Assembly (NCBI GenBank): GCA_038527375.1
Contig: JBCBFU010000001.1
Coordinates: forward strand, 86,027 to 150,026
From: Shimia_B sp038527375
GTDB lineage: Bacteria; Pseudomonadota; Alphaproteobacteria; Rhodobacterales; Rhodobacteraceae
DNA: 64,000 nucleotides
Direction: 5' to 3'
Shown here: piece by piece, positions 24,662 to 34,366 of the stretch
Layout: each line of letters starts with the position of its first letter
How positions within the stretch are numbered: position 1 is the stretch's first letter
Program-made: the position numbers and the translations under genes
The notes under the pieces: generated by a model
The model's database searches: none
What the model saw: only the letters and a program-made list of their open reading frames with translations
Told to the model about the DNA's origin: nothing

Positions 24662-27600
24662 ATGGCACTGGATGGAACGTCACAACCCTGGCACGAAAGC
24701 GCATGCGGCTGCGCAGGCTGCATGGCCGACACCTATCTGGCAGATCAAACCGGCAGCGGCACCGAGGGCGTGTCCTACGGAATCGATCCGTCCAGCGGTG
24801 AGTCCGGGCTGGTTGGGACCATTGCCGACAACGGCCTCCCGATCTGGAGCGCCTATCAAACCGCACAGCACATCGCCAACTTCACCAGCACGTGGGCTGA
24901 CGATGGTGACGATCCCGGCACCGCCACCGAGGTCACATTCCGGTTCTACGACGCCGCCGGGGCCGGAGGTGCGGATTACGTATTCGACGCGGTCAATCAG
25001 GCCCACACCCGCGACATCCTCGCCCAATATGCCGAGGTCGCCGATGTCACCTTCCGCGAGGTCGGCGCGGATGAAGAGGCCAATATCTCGTTCAAGTACC
25101 GCGATGGCGAGAACGGGGGTGGCTACTGGAACGGATCGGACGTTGTCGTTTCGCGCGTCGGGTGGGAACCCGAGATGGATTACGGCACCTACAATCGCCG
25201 CCTGATGCTCCACGAGATTGGGCATGCGATGGGTCTGAACCATCCGGGGCCCTATAACGGGTCTTCGGCGACCTATGCGGATGCGGATCACTGGAATGAC
25301 AGCCGCGCCTTCACCAACATGTCCTATTGGGGCGAGGATGCGACCGGGGCCTCCTTTGGCCATATGTCGACGCTTGCGTTGCACGACATTCTGGCGATGC
25401 ACATCGAATACGGGGCCAATTGGTCGACCCGGACCGATGACAGCACCTACGGTTTCAACAGCACGGCAGGCGACGCCTACGATTTCACCTCCACCCGCAC
25501 GACGAGTTCGGGGACCGAGACGCAGAACCTCGACATGGCGTTTTCGATCTGGGACGCGGGCGGGATCGACACGCTCGATTTCTCGGGCTCGACATCCGAC
25601 ACGATCATGGACCTTCGCCAAGGCGGCTTCAGCTCTGCCAATGGGCAGATCGACAACGTATCGATCGCCTACGGCGCAGTGATCGAAAACGCGCGGGGAT
25701 CAGACCACGCCGACGACATGCTGGGCAACTGGTCCGCGAATGAAATGCATGGCGGGCTGGGTAATGACGTGATCCAAGGCGGATCGCTGACCGACATGGT
25801 CCTTGATACCAGTCGGGACTTTGTCGGGCTGACCTTGAATGCGGATGCCAACGAGTTTGACGAATACGCGGTGACTACCGGCTTCACCGGGTTCAGCGGG
25901 GCGGACGGCTTTACGTTCGAGATGACGGTGAACCTGATCCGCATGTCGGCCACAACCATCCCGCTGGTCAGCTATGCCGTATCGGGCAACAGCAACGAGG
26001 TTTTGATCGAGCTGCGGCACAACAGTTTCCTGCGCATCCATATCGCGGGCGACTACGTAGACACTGACCTGAAAACCATCGACTTGATCGACGGCGACAC
26101 CCATCACCTGAGCTTCTCCTGGGACGCGGATACCGGGGCCTTGGTCGTCTATATCGACGGCGCGTCGGAATGGACCGGCGCTCTCAGCGCGGGGGAGAGC
26201 GTCACATCCGGCGGCACGCTGGTTTTCGGGCAAGAGCAGGATTGGACCGGCGGCGGCTTTTGGCTGCGTGAGACCTTTCAGGGCAGCATGGGTGAAATGC
26301 GTGTGTTTGATGACGTGCGTACAGCGACCGAAGTTGCCGACAACGCCTTTGCGGTCATCGACGGGGCCGAGGACGCGTTGGTCCACAACTGGTCCGTTGA
26401 CCCAGATGACACCACCGTCATTACGGACACCGTAGGTGATGCCGACCTGACCGTCACCGGCGGCAGCGTGACCGAGTTCGTCACCGAAAACCCCTTCGGC
26501 CCCGATGACGACACGCTGATCGGGGGGGCAGGTGACGACCACCTGATCGGCGGCGCGGGCAATGACATGCTGTATGGCGACGGGGACGACCTGCCCGACG
26601 CGCCCGAGGTCTTTTCGATGGTCGATATCGGCTACACACCCCCGGGCAATGTGCAGGCGTTCTATACGCGCACCGACAGTTTTACCTATGAATTCCTGTT
26701 GCAACGCGATCCGGATGGGTTCGACACAGGCTATGACATCCGCTTTGGGGGCTTCCGCTTTTACGCCTTTGACGACGGCACGATCTCGCTCCTGATCGAC
26801 GGGATCACCGGAGGTCAGCAAAACTGGCATTACAGCGCGTTTCGCGCGTCGAACTGGGACACCGACGGCCTGTCGCGCCTGTCGATGACCTATGACGCCG
26901 ACACCGGATATCTGCGCACTTATGTGAACGGGGTCGAGGTTTATGCCTACAACTTCAACGCAGGCGCATTGAACAGCAATGCAGGCACCATGCAGTTCCA
27001 ACTGCGCAACGCCGAATTCGGGGACGTGCGCATCTATGACCGCGCGCTGACGCAGGAAGAGATCGAGGCGACCGCGTTCACCTATCTGGACGACCCGGAT
27101 TCCGTGGACGGGCTTCAGCAGAATTTCGACTTCGACGAGAACGGCCAAGGCTTCAACCGCGTCACCGGGGGTGAGGATGTGAACGCCACATCCGTCGGGG
27201 GCAGCACCGGGCAGTTCCGCGAAGACAGCTTTGACGACATGCTCGATGGCGGCCTGGGCGACGACATGCTGTTCGGTGATATTGGGGACGACACCCTGTC
27301 CGGCGGGGATGGCGACGACACACTGGATGGCGGGACGGGGACCAACACGCTGACGGGCGACGACGGCGCGGATGTGTTTGCCTTCCGCATCCTGACCGGC
27401 ACCCACACCGTGACCGATTTCGACGCCAACGAAGACACCATTCGGTTTGAGGGCCTGATCGAAAACAACGTCAGCGTCGACGTCACCATTGCCGGAGCGG
27501 CCGCCAATGCGGGGTTCGGCGGGCGCGTCAACGGCAACCGGTCGACGGTCGAACTGACGCTGACCCAGCAGGGCGACGATGTCGTGGTTGTGTTGGCGCA

Positions 27601-27709
27601 GACAGGGTCGGGGTTCAGCCTTGTGTCGCACGAGGAAACGCTGTCGACGATCATCATCGAAAACACGCTCTTGGCGGATGTGGGTCTGGACGATTTCGTC
27701 TTTGTCTGA
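24662..27709 (+). CDS. Serralysin-like RTX zinc metalloprotease with two LamG-like domains
   Basis: 1015 residues. Catalytic zinc site HEIGHAMGLNH (H184, E185, H188, H194) with Met-turn MSYW at M220, the M10B/serralysin layout. After it come RTX calcium repeats (GGLGNDVIQGG), a LamG-like domain (~390-580), a second RTX block (LIGGAGDDHLIGGAGND), a second LamG-like domain (~655-810), and a terminal RTX block (GGLGDDMLFGDIGDDTLSGG). There is no N-terminal signal peptide, so type I secretion by the C-terminus is expected; no secretion ABC genes are adjacent. GGAG precedes the ATG at 24662; a GTG at 24638 is the alternative. Confidence 0.88.
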   Translation: MALDGTSQPWHESACGCAGCMADTYLADQTGSGTEGVSYGIDPSSGESGLVGTIADNGLPIWSAYQTAQHIANFTSTWADDGDDPGTATEVTFRFYDAAGAGGADYVFDAVNQAHTRDILAQYAEVADVTFREVGADEEANISFKYRDGENGGGYWNGSDVVVSRVGWEPEMDYGTYNRRLMLHEIGHAMGLNHPGPYNGSSATYADADHWNDSRAFTNMSYWGEDATGASFGHMSTLALHDILAMHIEYGANWSTRTDDSTYGFNSTAGDAYDFTSTRTTSSGTETQNLDMAFSIWDAGGIDTLDFSGSTSDTIMDLRQGGFSSANGQIDNVSIAYGAVIENARGSDHADDMLGNWSANEMHGGLGNDVIQGGSLTDMVLDTSRDFVGLTLNADANEFDEYAVTTGFTGFSGADGFTFEMTVNLIRMSATTIPLVSYAVSGNSNEVLIELRHNSFLRIHIAGDYVDTDLKTIDLIDGDTHHLSFSWDADTGALVVYIDGASEWTGALSAGESVTSGGTLVFGQEQDWTGGGFWLRETFQGSMGEMRVFDDVRTATEVADNAFAVIDGAEDALVHNWSVDPDDTTVITDTVGDADLTVTGGSVTEFVTENPFGPDDDTLIGGAGDDHLIGGAGNDMLYGDGDDLPDAPEVFSMVDIGYTPPGNVQAFYTRTDSFTYEFLLQRDPDGFDTGYDIRFGGFRFYAFDDGTISLLIDGITGGQQNWHYSAFRASNWDTDGLSRLSMTYDADTGYLRTYVNGVEVYAYNFNAGALNSNAGTMQFQLRNAEFGDVRIYDRALTQEEIEATAFTYLDDPDSVDGLQQNFDFDENGQGFNRVTGGEDVNATSVGGSTGQFREDSFDDMLDGGLGDDMLFGDIGDDTLSGGDGDDTLDGGTGTNTLTGDDGADVFAFRILTGTHTVTDFDANEDTIRFEGLIENNVSVDVTIAGAAANAGFGGRVNGNRSTVELTLTQQGDDVVVVLAQTGSGFSLVSHEETLSTIIIENTLLADVGLDDFVFV

Positions 27710-27727
27710 CGCCGCGCTGGGCGTCAG
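27706..27727. terminator. Bidirectional hairpin between convergent genes
   Basis: CTGACGCC (27706-27713) pairs with GGCGTCAG (27720-27727) around a 6-base loop, spanning the 14-base gap between the metalloprotease stop and the urtE stop. It is symmetric and could serve both genes; T-runs are weak. Confidence 0.55.
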
Positions 27728-28419
27728 ATCGATACTTTGGACAGCAGCGTTTCGCGGTCGACATTTGCTTTGATGTCGCTCAGCACGACTTCGCCGCGCG
27801 ACATGGCGACAAAGCGGTCGGCCAGCCCGTAGGCGAAATCAAAGAACTGTTCGACCAGAACGATGGCGATCTCGCCCTCGTCCCTGAGTTGGCTGATGAC
27901 CTGCCCGATCTGCTTGATGATGTTGGGCTGGATGCCCTCGGTCGGTTCATCCAGAAGCAGCACGCGCGGCTGCGTGATCAGCGCCCGCGCGATGGCAAGC
28001 TGCTGTTGCTGCCCGCCTGACAGATCGCCACCGCGCCGCGCCTTCATGTCCTTGAGAACCGGAAACAAGTCATAGATGCGGTCGGGAATACTGTGCTGAT
28101 CCTTGGGCAAACAGGCGAACCCCGCCTCTAGGTTCTCCTCCACCGTCATTAGCGGGAACACCTCGCGCCCCTGCGGGACATAGGCGATCCCTGCGCGCGC
28201 CGCCTGAAACGCGGTTGGCTTGGTCAGGGATGTCCCGTCCACCGCAAGCGCGCCACCGCTGAACGGGTGCCGCCCCGCGATGGCCTTGAGCAGAGACGTC
28301 TTGCCCACCCCGTTTGTCCCCATCACGGCGGTCACCTGCCCCGGCTCGGCCACGAGGTTCACACCATAGAGGATCTGGCTCTGGCCGTAATGCAGTGTCA
28401 GGTCGGTCACGGTCAGCAT
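27724..28419 (-). CDS. urtE: Urea ABC transporter ATP-binding protein UrtE
   Basis: 231 residues, LivF-like ATPase. Walker A GTNGVGKTS, signature LSGGQQQQLAIARAL, Walker B VLLLDEPTEGIQP. GIQPNIIKQIG is characteristic of UrtE. It is the last gene of the urtABCDE operon, 3 bases after urtD. No urease genes follow; the next gene converges. Confidence 0.95.
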   Translation of the reverse strand: MLTVTDLTLHYGQSQILYGVNLVAEPGQVTAVMGTNGVGKTSLLKAIAGRHPFSGGALAVDGTSLTKPTAFQAARAGIAYVPQGREVFPLMTVEENLEAGFACLPKDQHSIPDRIYDLFPVLKDMKARRGGDLSGGQQQQLAIARALITQPRVLLLDEPTEGIQPNIIKQIGQVISQLRDEGEIAIVLVEQFFDFAYGLADRFVAMSRGEVVLSDIKANVDRETLLSKVSI

Positions 28420-28422
28420 CGT

Positions 28423-29166
28423 TCAGCGCCCCAGATAGACATCAATGACCTCTTGGTTCTGTGTCACGTGATCGAGCGTGCCTTCAGCGAGAACCGACCC
28501 TTCGTGCAGGACGGTCACCTTACAATCGAGCCTGCGCACGAATTCCATGTCGTGTTCGATCACGACGACGGCGCGGGTCTGGGCCGCGCGTTTCAAAAGG
28601 TCGGTGGTGTGTTCGCGCTCCGCAGGGGTCATGCCCGCAGCGGGTTCATCGACCAGCAATAGGCGCGGGTCCTGCGCCAGGAGCATCCCGATCTCCAGCC
28701 ACTGCTTTTGCCCGTGCGACAGGTCACCAGCGCGGCGGGGCAGGGCGTCGGTCAGGCCGATCTCATCGGCGATCTCGTGGATGCGTTCGGCGCCTGATGC
28801 GGTCTTGCGGTAGATCAGCACGTCGAACGGCCCGCGCTTGTTTTTCAGCGCCATGGCAAGGTTTTCGCGCACGGTCTGGTTCTCGAACACCGTGGGTTTC
28901 TGGAACTTGCGCCCGATGCCGGCCCGCGCAATTTGGCTTTCGTTCATCGACAACAGCGACACGCTGCGTTCGCCCCAGAGCACGCGGCCTTCGTCCGGCT
29001 TCGTTTTGCCGGTGACGATATCCATGAACGTTGTCTTGCCCGCGCCATTGGGTCCGATCACGGCGCGCAATTCAGGCTCCCCGATCTGGATCGACAGGTT
29101 GTTGATGGCGCGAAAGCCGTCAAATGTAACCGACACGCCTGAGACTTCGAGCAAACTGGGCATCAC
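28423..29166 (-). CDS. urtD: Urea ABC transporter ATP-binding protein UrtD
   Basis: 247 residues, LivG-like ATPase partner of UrtE. Walker A GPNGAGKTTFMDIVTGKTKP, signature LSHGQKQWLEIGMLL (SHGQKQWLEI is typical of UrtD), Walker B LLLVDEPAAGMTP. It is separated from urtC by about 46 bases. Confidence 0.95.
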   Translation of the reverse strand: MMPSLLEVSGVSVTFDGFRAINNLSIQIGEPELRAVIGPNGAGKTTFMDIVTGKTKPDEGRVLWGERSVSLLSMNESQIARAGIGRKFQKPTVFENQTVRENLAMALKNKRGPFDVLIYRKTASGAERIHEIADEIGLTDALPRRAGDLSHGQKQWLEIGMLLAQDPRLLLVDEPAAGMTPAEREHTTDLLKRAAQTRAVVVIEHDMEFVRRLDCKVTVLHEGSVLAEGTLDHVTQNQEVIDVYLGR

Positions 29167-29212
29167 CGACCCCTCCCGCTGCGGAGGGGATTCTTGGCCT
29201 GAAACATCCGCG

Positions 29213-30379
29213 TCATGCCTCTTTCCTCACAAGCTTGTCGAACAGCCCGCCGATCCCCTTGGGGAAGAACAGCGTGACCGCCACGAAGGATGTACCCAGC
29301 AGGACAAGCCACCAGTCGGTCCACTGGATCGTGTAGAAGCCCAGCGGGATGTCAGGTGCCCCGCCGCCCGTGAACCAGCTGGAAAGAAGCGACACGAAGG
29401 CCGCGCCGATGACCGCCCCATAGAGCCGCCCGCGTCCGCCGATGGCGACCCAGACCGCAAGATAGATGGATGCGATGGGCGCAATCTCGGCCGGGTTGAT
29501 GATGCCCGCCTGCGGGTAATAGAGCGCGCCCGCGATCCCCGCGACGATGGCGGTAAGCGTGAAGACGAAGAGCTTGTAGCTCTCCACATGATAGCCAAGG
29601 AACCGCACCCGCGCCTCGTCATCGCGGATGGCGCGGATCACGCTGCCCATCTTGCCGCTGACGACCCATGCAAAGAGGACGTAGCCAAGCCCCAGTGCCA
29701 GCGCTGAGGCCCACAGGAATACAACCGAGATGACCGATTGCGGGACGCCTTCGAACCCCGGGATGTTCTGCAGGCCCGACAGGCCGTTATTGCCGCGCAG
29801 CCCGCTGTCGTTCTGGAAGAGGTAGAGCGACAGCGCGAGCGTCATCGCCTGAGTCAGGATCGACAGGTAGACGCCCGTGACCCGGCTGCGGAAGGCCAGC
29901 CAGCCGAAGACGAGCGCCAAGAGCCCGGGCACCAGCACGACCATCAGCAGTTGCAGGAACAGGCTGTCCGAGAAGGCCCAGAGCAGCGGGAATTCAGACG
30001 ACCCAACCACGCCGAAGATCTGCACGCCGATGGCGTCGATGATCTCCTGATCCGTGGGCGGTAGGGGTGCCTCGGCCAGTGACGCGGCCACGATCCCCTC
30101 GGTCCGGGCATACATCAGCCACATCCCGATGGCGTATCCGCCGATCCCGAAAAAGGCGAAGTGCCCAAGGCTCAGGATGCCGCAATAGCCCCAGACCACG
30201 TCCATCGCGATGGCCACGAGGCACAGGCATAGCGTCTTGCCCAAGGTCTTCACAAAGCTGGTCGATAGCGCGCCGATCCCGAAGGCCTCGGACAACAGGG
30301 TGACGGCAATGGTGAAGATGGCCAGCGCCAGCAGGAACCACAGCACAGATGGGTTTTGGGCGATGAAGGTTTTACGCAT
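29213..30379 (-). CDS. urtC: Urea ABC transporter permease UrtC
   Basis: 388 residues, LivM-type membrane permease with about ten hydrophobic segments. It contains VWGYCGILSLGHFAFFGIGG and the cytoplasmic loop SVIRAIRDDEARVRFLGYHV that contacts the ATPases. It forms the membrane channel with UrtB. Three bases separate it from urtB. Confidence 0.95.
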   Translation of the reverse strand: MRKTFIAQNPSVLWFLLALAIFTIAVTLLSEAFGIGALSTSFVKTLGKTLCLCLVAIAMDVVWGYCGILSLGHFAFFGIGGYAIGMWLMYARTEGIVAASLAEAPLPPTDQEIIDAIGVQIFGVVGSSEFPLLWAFSDSLFLQLLMVVLVPGLLALVFGWLAFRSRVTGVYLSILTQAMTLALSLYLFQNDSGLRGNNGLSGLQNIPGFEGVPQSVISVVFLWASALALGLGYVLFAWVVSGKMGSVIRAIRDDEARVRFLGYHVESYKLFVFTLTAIVAGIAGALYYPQAGIINPAEIAPIASIYLAVWVAIGGRGRLYGAVIGAAFVSLLSSWFTGGGAPDIPLGFYTIQWTDWWLVLLGTSFVAVTLFFPKGIGGLFDKLVRKEA

Positions 30380-30382
30380 GGA

Positions 30383-32311
30383 TCAGTCCCCCGCCGCGCG
30401 GCCCTTGAGGGCGACGATGCCCTTGGGCCGGAATTGGATGAAGAGGATGATGAACAGGATCATGTAGGTTTGCGCTGCCAGAGTGTTGGACGGGTTCAAC
30501 CACTCGATCCCCTTTTGCAAGAACCCGATCATCGAGGCACCGGCGAGCGTCCCCCAAACGTTGCCAACGCCGCCCACGACCACCGTCATAAAGCTCTGCA
30601 CGATGTAATCGGCGCCCATCTCTGACGTGACCTTTGCGTATAGCCCGATGGCCACGCCCGCGATCCCCGCGATGCCGGAGCCAAGGCCGAAGGTCAGCAT
30701 GTTGATGCGGTCGGGGTTGATCCCCATCGACGCCGCCATGCCGGGGTTCTGGGTCACAGCCCGCACCTCGAGCCCCAGCCGCGTGCGTTTCAGGACAAAA
30801 AGGATCAGCCCGAGGAAGATCAGCGCCAGCATGAAAATCGCGATGCGGATATAACTGATCGACACGACCTCGTTCACGACCCACGCCCCATCCAGCCACC
30901 CGGGCGAGGTCAGGGGCCGCGCCTGCGTGCCAAAGATGTTCTTGGCCAACTGTTGCAGCGCGATGGAGATGCCAAATGTGGCCAACAGCGTCTCAAGCGG
31001 GCGGTGATAGAGCCAGCGGATGACCAAGCGCTCCATCGCGACGCCCGCGCCAAATGTGATCGCGAACGCCAGCGGCAGCGCAATCAGGATCGACACGGTG
31101 TAGTCGGGTACGAACAGCTGCACCACGTACCCGGTGTAGGCGCCCATCATGATAAACTCGCCATGGGCCATGTTGATGACGCCCATCACCCCAAAGGTGA
31201 TGGCCAGCCCGATCGCCGCAAGGAAGTAGATCGAGGCGAGCGAGATCGCATCGAGCGACAGGTCGAAGAACTGATTGAAGCCCACGCGCGTTTCGATCTG
31301 GGCCAGTGCGGCCTCGGCGGCCTCGGTGATCGCTGCGTTGGGCTCGGTATAGGCCGTGTAGAACACATGCGCCGACAAAGCGGCGTCCTGATCGGCCTCG
31401 GTGACGATGGGGGGCGCGGTCCCTTGGGCGGCCAGCGCCGTGTAAGCCTCCAGACGGCGCGCATCCGTGTTCAACTGCGCCACCGGAATGCCTGCGACCG
31501 CGCCGTCGGCGATACCGGCCTCAAGCGTTGCGCGAATGTCGGCGGGGGTGACAAGCGGTGGCGCGAGGCCGGCTTCCACCAGTTGGGCATAAGCCTCAGA
31601 GGCCGACAGATCGCCGGAACCCGGGGTCAGGGTTTCCGCGATGTTGAGCTCACTCGGCAGGGCTTCTGCCACGCCAGACGTCGTCGTCAGAATTTGGTTC
31701 AGCACCGCGCGCGCCTCGATGCTCAGTCCGCTGGCGAGGCCGTCGATGGCGGCGATCCGGGCCTCGGGCGTATCGCCAAAGCGCGCGGTCAGAATCGCGG
31801 CGAGGCTCTCCTTACGCTGCTTCAAATCCGGGTCGGGTTCGCCGTCGATGGACCCAAGCAGAGGCGCAAGCTGATCGGCGGCGGGGGAACGCGCAATCGC
31901 GTCCACGGCGGCCTGACGGCGCGTGATGTCTGGGCTGGAGAGCTGGAACTGGACGAGCACTTCGCCAATCGCGCGGCGCACGCCGCCATTGGGGCGCACC
32001 GCCGTTGTGCCGTCATCGACACCCACCTCGGCGCCGGTATCCAGATCGAAAAGGGTGTCGTCCTCGGTCCGAAAGAACAAACCGTCCGCGTCGCGCTGAA
32101 CGACGGCGCGGTCGCGCCAGGCCTCTAGGAAGTCCACGGCCTGCGGCAGACCCGAAGCCGCCAGATCGTCCAGAACAACCCCAACCGACCGACGCCCGGG
32201 TTTGGCCACCTCTTCGGCATGCGTTTGCAAGATGTCCTGAAGGCTCTGTGCGGCTGCCGATACGGGGGCAAGCAACAACAGCGCCAGCGCAAGGATGAGG
32301 GGGCGTTGCAT
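30383..32311 (-). CDS. urtB: Urea ABC transporter permease UrtB with long periplasmic N-terminus
   Basis: 642 residues. Signal-like MQRPLILALALLLLAPVSAA is followed by ~320 soluble residues with helical-repeat character (AIGEVLVQFQLSSPDITRRQ). Then comes the LivH-type permease: INMAHGEFIMMGAYTGYVVQ and AVTQNPGMAASMGINPDRIN. A UrtB-specific N-terminal extension is common, though this one is at the long end. The ATG at 32311 is preferred; the ORF start 60 bases upstream lacks a signal context. Confidence 0.93.
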   Translation of the reverse strand: MQRPLILALALLLLAPVSAAAQSLQDILQTHAEEVAKPGRRSVGVVLDDLAASGLPQAVDFLEAWRDRAVVQRDADGLFFRTEDDTLFDLDTGAEVGVDDGTTAVRPNGGVRRAIGEVLVQFQLSSPDITRRQAAVDAIARSPAADQLAPLLGSIDGEPDPDLKQRKESLAAILTARFGDTPEARIAAIDGLASGLSIEARAVLNQILTTTSGVAEALPSELNIAETLTPGSGDLSASEAYAQLVEAGLAPPLVTPADIRATLEAGIADGAVAGIPVAQLNTDARRLEAYTALAAQGTAPPIVTEADQDAALSAHVFYTAYTEPNAAITEAAEAALAQIETRVGFNQFFDLSLDAISLASIYFLAAIGLAITFGVMGVINMAHGEFIMMGAYTGYVVQLFVPDYTVSILIALPLAFAITFGAGVAMERLVIRWLYHRPLETLLATFGISIALQQLAKNIFGTQARPLTSPGWLDGAWVVNEVVSISYIRIAIFMLALIFLGLILFVLKRTRLGLEVRAVTQNPGMAASMGINPDRINMLTFGLGSGIAGIAGVAIGLYAKVTSEMGADYIVQSFMTVVVGGVGNVWGTLAGASMIGFLQKGIEWLNPSNTLAAQTYMILFIILFIQFRPKGIVALKGRAAGD

Positions 32312-32395
32312 GGGCAAGGACAATCGTGAGGGGGAAGGATGTTGGGTGGGGCGCGGCGTTCGCCGCCGCACCCCGGATCGTTTTATCAGATCGAC

Positions 32396-33676
32396 TTAGT
32401 AGTTCGACTTGATCTGAACGCAGGTCTCGGTCTCGGTGTTGTACATACCGCAGCCGAGGTCTTTCCAGTCAGAGACCAGAACCGCCGATTCCGGCAGGTA
32501 GTCGGTCCATGCGTCGCCCGGCACCTCAGCCGTCTGGCTGATGATGTCGAATTGACCGTCGGCGGTGATTTCACCGATCAGGACGGGCTTGGCGAGGTGG
32601 TGGTTAGGCAGCATGACAGCCGTGCCGCCCGTCAGGTTCGGGAATTCCTGACCGTACATGGCAGTCCGAACAGCATCGACATCGGTGGTGCCGGCTGCGG
32701 TGGCCGCGTTCACCCACATGTTGAAGCCGATATAGTGGGCTTCCATCGGGTCGTTGGTCACACGCTCTTCGCCCATCTTGGCTTTCCATGCGGAAATCCA
32801 GGCTTCGTTGGCTTCACCTTCGGCGGACTGGAAGTAGTTCCACGCGGCCAGGTGACCGACGAGGTTCGAGGTGTCGAGACCCGACAGTTCCTCTTCACCC
32901 ACCGAGAAAGCGACCACGGGGATGTCATCTGCCGAGATGCCAGCCGCCGCCAGTTCCTTGTAGAAACCGATATTGGCGTCACCGTTGATCGTCGAGATCA
33001 CGCCGACCTGTTTGCCGTCTGCGCCCAGTGCCACGACGTCAGCAACGATCGTTGCCCAGTCCGAGTGACCAAAAGGCGTGTAGTTGACGAAGATATCTTC
33101 GGCCGCGATGCCCTGATCCTGCAGGTAGGATTCAAGGATGTTGTTCGTGGTCCGCGGATACACGTAGTCGGTGCCCAGCAGCGCGAATTTCTCAACGCCC
33201 AGCTCTTCGAGGAAGTAGTCCGTCGCGGGGATCGCTTGCTGGTTCGGGGCCGCGCCCGTGTAGAAGACGTTCTTGGAGCTTTCTTCGCCCTCGTACTGCA
33301 CGGGATAGAACAGCAGGCCGTTCAGCTCTTCGATCACGGGCAGCACGGATTTGCGCGACACGGACGTCCAGTTGCCAAAGATCACGTCGACCTCGTGCAC
33401 GGTCAGCAGTTCACGCGCCTTTTCGGCAAAGAGCGGCCAGTCGGACGCGGGGTCCACGACCACGGCTTCGATTTCGCAGCCCAGCACACCGCCCTTGGCG
33501 TTCTGCTCTTCGATGAGCAGTTCCATGGTGTCTTTGAGGGTGGTTTCGGAAATGGCCATCGTGCCCGACAGCGAGTGCAGAACGCCAACTTTGACAGGGC
33601 AGTCTGCCAGGGCAGCGGTGCCGGTCATCATCAGCGCCGCGGTCGACAGGCCCGCAAGGGTCTTGAACGTTGTCAT
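32396..33676 (-). CDS. urtA: Urea-binding periplasmic protein UrtA
   Basis: 426 residues. Signal peptide MTTFKTLAGLSTAALMMTGT ending ALA, then the type I periplasmic-binding fold: KVGVLHSLSGTMAISETTLK, GNWTSVSRKSVLPV, FYPVQYEGEESSKNVFY. These match UrtA/FmdD-type urea and short-amide binders. GGGA precedes the ATG at 33676; the ORF extends to 33886 without support. Expression of urt operons is usually nitrogen-controlled, but no operator was identified here. Confidence 0.95.
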   Translation of the reverse strand: MTTFKTLAGLSTAALMMTGTAALADCPVKVGVLHSLSGTMAISETTLKDTMELLIEEQNAKGGVLGCEIEAVVVDPASDWPLFAEKARELLTVHEVDVIFGNWTSVSRKSVLPVIEELNGLLFYPVQYEGEESSKNVFYTGAAPNQQAIPATDYFLEELGVEKFALLGTDYVYPRTTNNILESYLQDQGIAAEDIFVNYTPFGHSDWATIVADVVALGADGKQVGVISTINGDANIGFYKELAAAGISADDIPVVAFSVGEEELSGLDTSNLVGHLAAWNYFQSAEGEANEAWISAWKAKMGEERVTNDPMEAHYIGFNMWVNAATAAGTTDVDAVRTAMYGQEFPNLTGGTAVMLPNHHLAKPVLIGEITADGQFDIISQTAEVPGDAWTDYLPESAVLVSDWKDLGCGMYNTETETCVQIKSNY

Positions 33677-34072
33677 GGGGTTTCTCCCGTTGGTGGCGCG
33701 AGCATTTTGTCCCGGTGTCATCTCTGGAAAGACGTGATAGCAAGCTCGCACAGCGTTAAGTTGTCGCCGTGCGAGGGGGGAATTTTTGCGAAGACCCACT
33801 CGTACGGTGTTCATGCCCCGAAAGGCACGCACACCGTGTCGCGGTACTGCCCACCTCGCCAGATTCGCGCATACCCCGCATGTCATTTCGGTGACGTTCG
33901 CTGAGTTTATGGGCGCTCAGTGGCGGAGTGGTCGAAAAAATGACCAGTGTTCGGGCGATATGTGGCTCGAACCTTCACCACAGCGCCCGTTTTTCCCGCG
34001 CTTTGGCTGGGAAGCGGCGCAATAAGTCGCAAAGCCGCCGTGCGTGGCTGAGTAACGGATGATGTAAGGGAA

Positions 34073-34100
34073 TGGTGCCCAGAAGCGGCATGGAACATCC
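34073..34100 (-). repeat. Decayed copy of tRNA-Leu 3' end (att-like direct repeat)
   Basis: Aligned without gaps to the 3' terminal 28 bases of the tRNA-Leu gene (41654-41681), it matches at 23 of 28 positions. The first 13 bases (TGGTGCCCAGAAG, including the CCA end and acceptor strand) are identical, plus one identical base outside. It has the same orientation as the tRNA. It lies on the 3' side of that tRNA, where a tRNA-targeting element leaves its displaced attachment site. Confidence 0.65.
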
Positions 34101-34129
34101 GTTTCAAGTCATAGCTCGCAGCCTCAATA

Positions 34130-34366
34130 GTGTTTGAAAATATGGCGCTTTGGTTGTTTCGCCGTATCCCACTTCCTCTGATTGTCTTGAGCGGTAGCAA
34201 AGCTGCGCAGGAAGTCTTTGCTGAGGCATCAAAGCACGAGCGCAATGGCTACTTTTTTGGTCGGGCAACACGCTGGAAGCAATCCGAAATCATTGGCTTC
34301 ATAGAGACTGCCCGCGCACCTCATGGCGAGCGCGCAATCTGCGCACCGGGTGCGCCTGGAGCTTGA
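34130..34366 (+). pseudogene. Possible AlpA-like excisionase fragment
   Basis: A 78-residue ORF from a GTG. Its second half, FGRATRWKQSEIIGFIETAR, resembles the end of AlpA-type phage/island HTH regulators, where a G-R-x-x-R-W-x-x-S-E-[IV]-x-x-[WF]-I pattern is usual. IPLPLIVLSGSK earlier could be the preceding AlpA segment, displaced by an insertion. The HTH itself is not recognisable, so this is either a remnant or coincidence. Its position 30 bases from the tRNA remnant favours a remnant. Confidence 0.3.

Noticed and set aside
25700..27631. Long minus-strand ORF opposite the RTX metalloprotease.
   Set aside because: Antisense shadow produced by the Gly/Asp-rich repeats of the real plus-strand gene.
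33921..33936. TGGCGGAGTGGTCGAA resembles the D-arm of a tRNA-Ser.
   Set aside because: No acceptor, anticodon or T-arm follows in phase, so a tRNA cannot be built; a 16-base match to such a common pattern may be chance.
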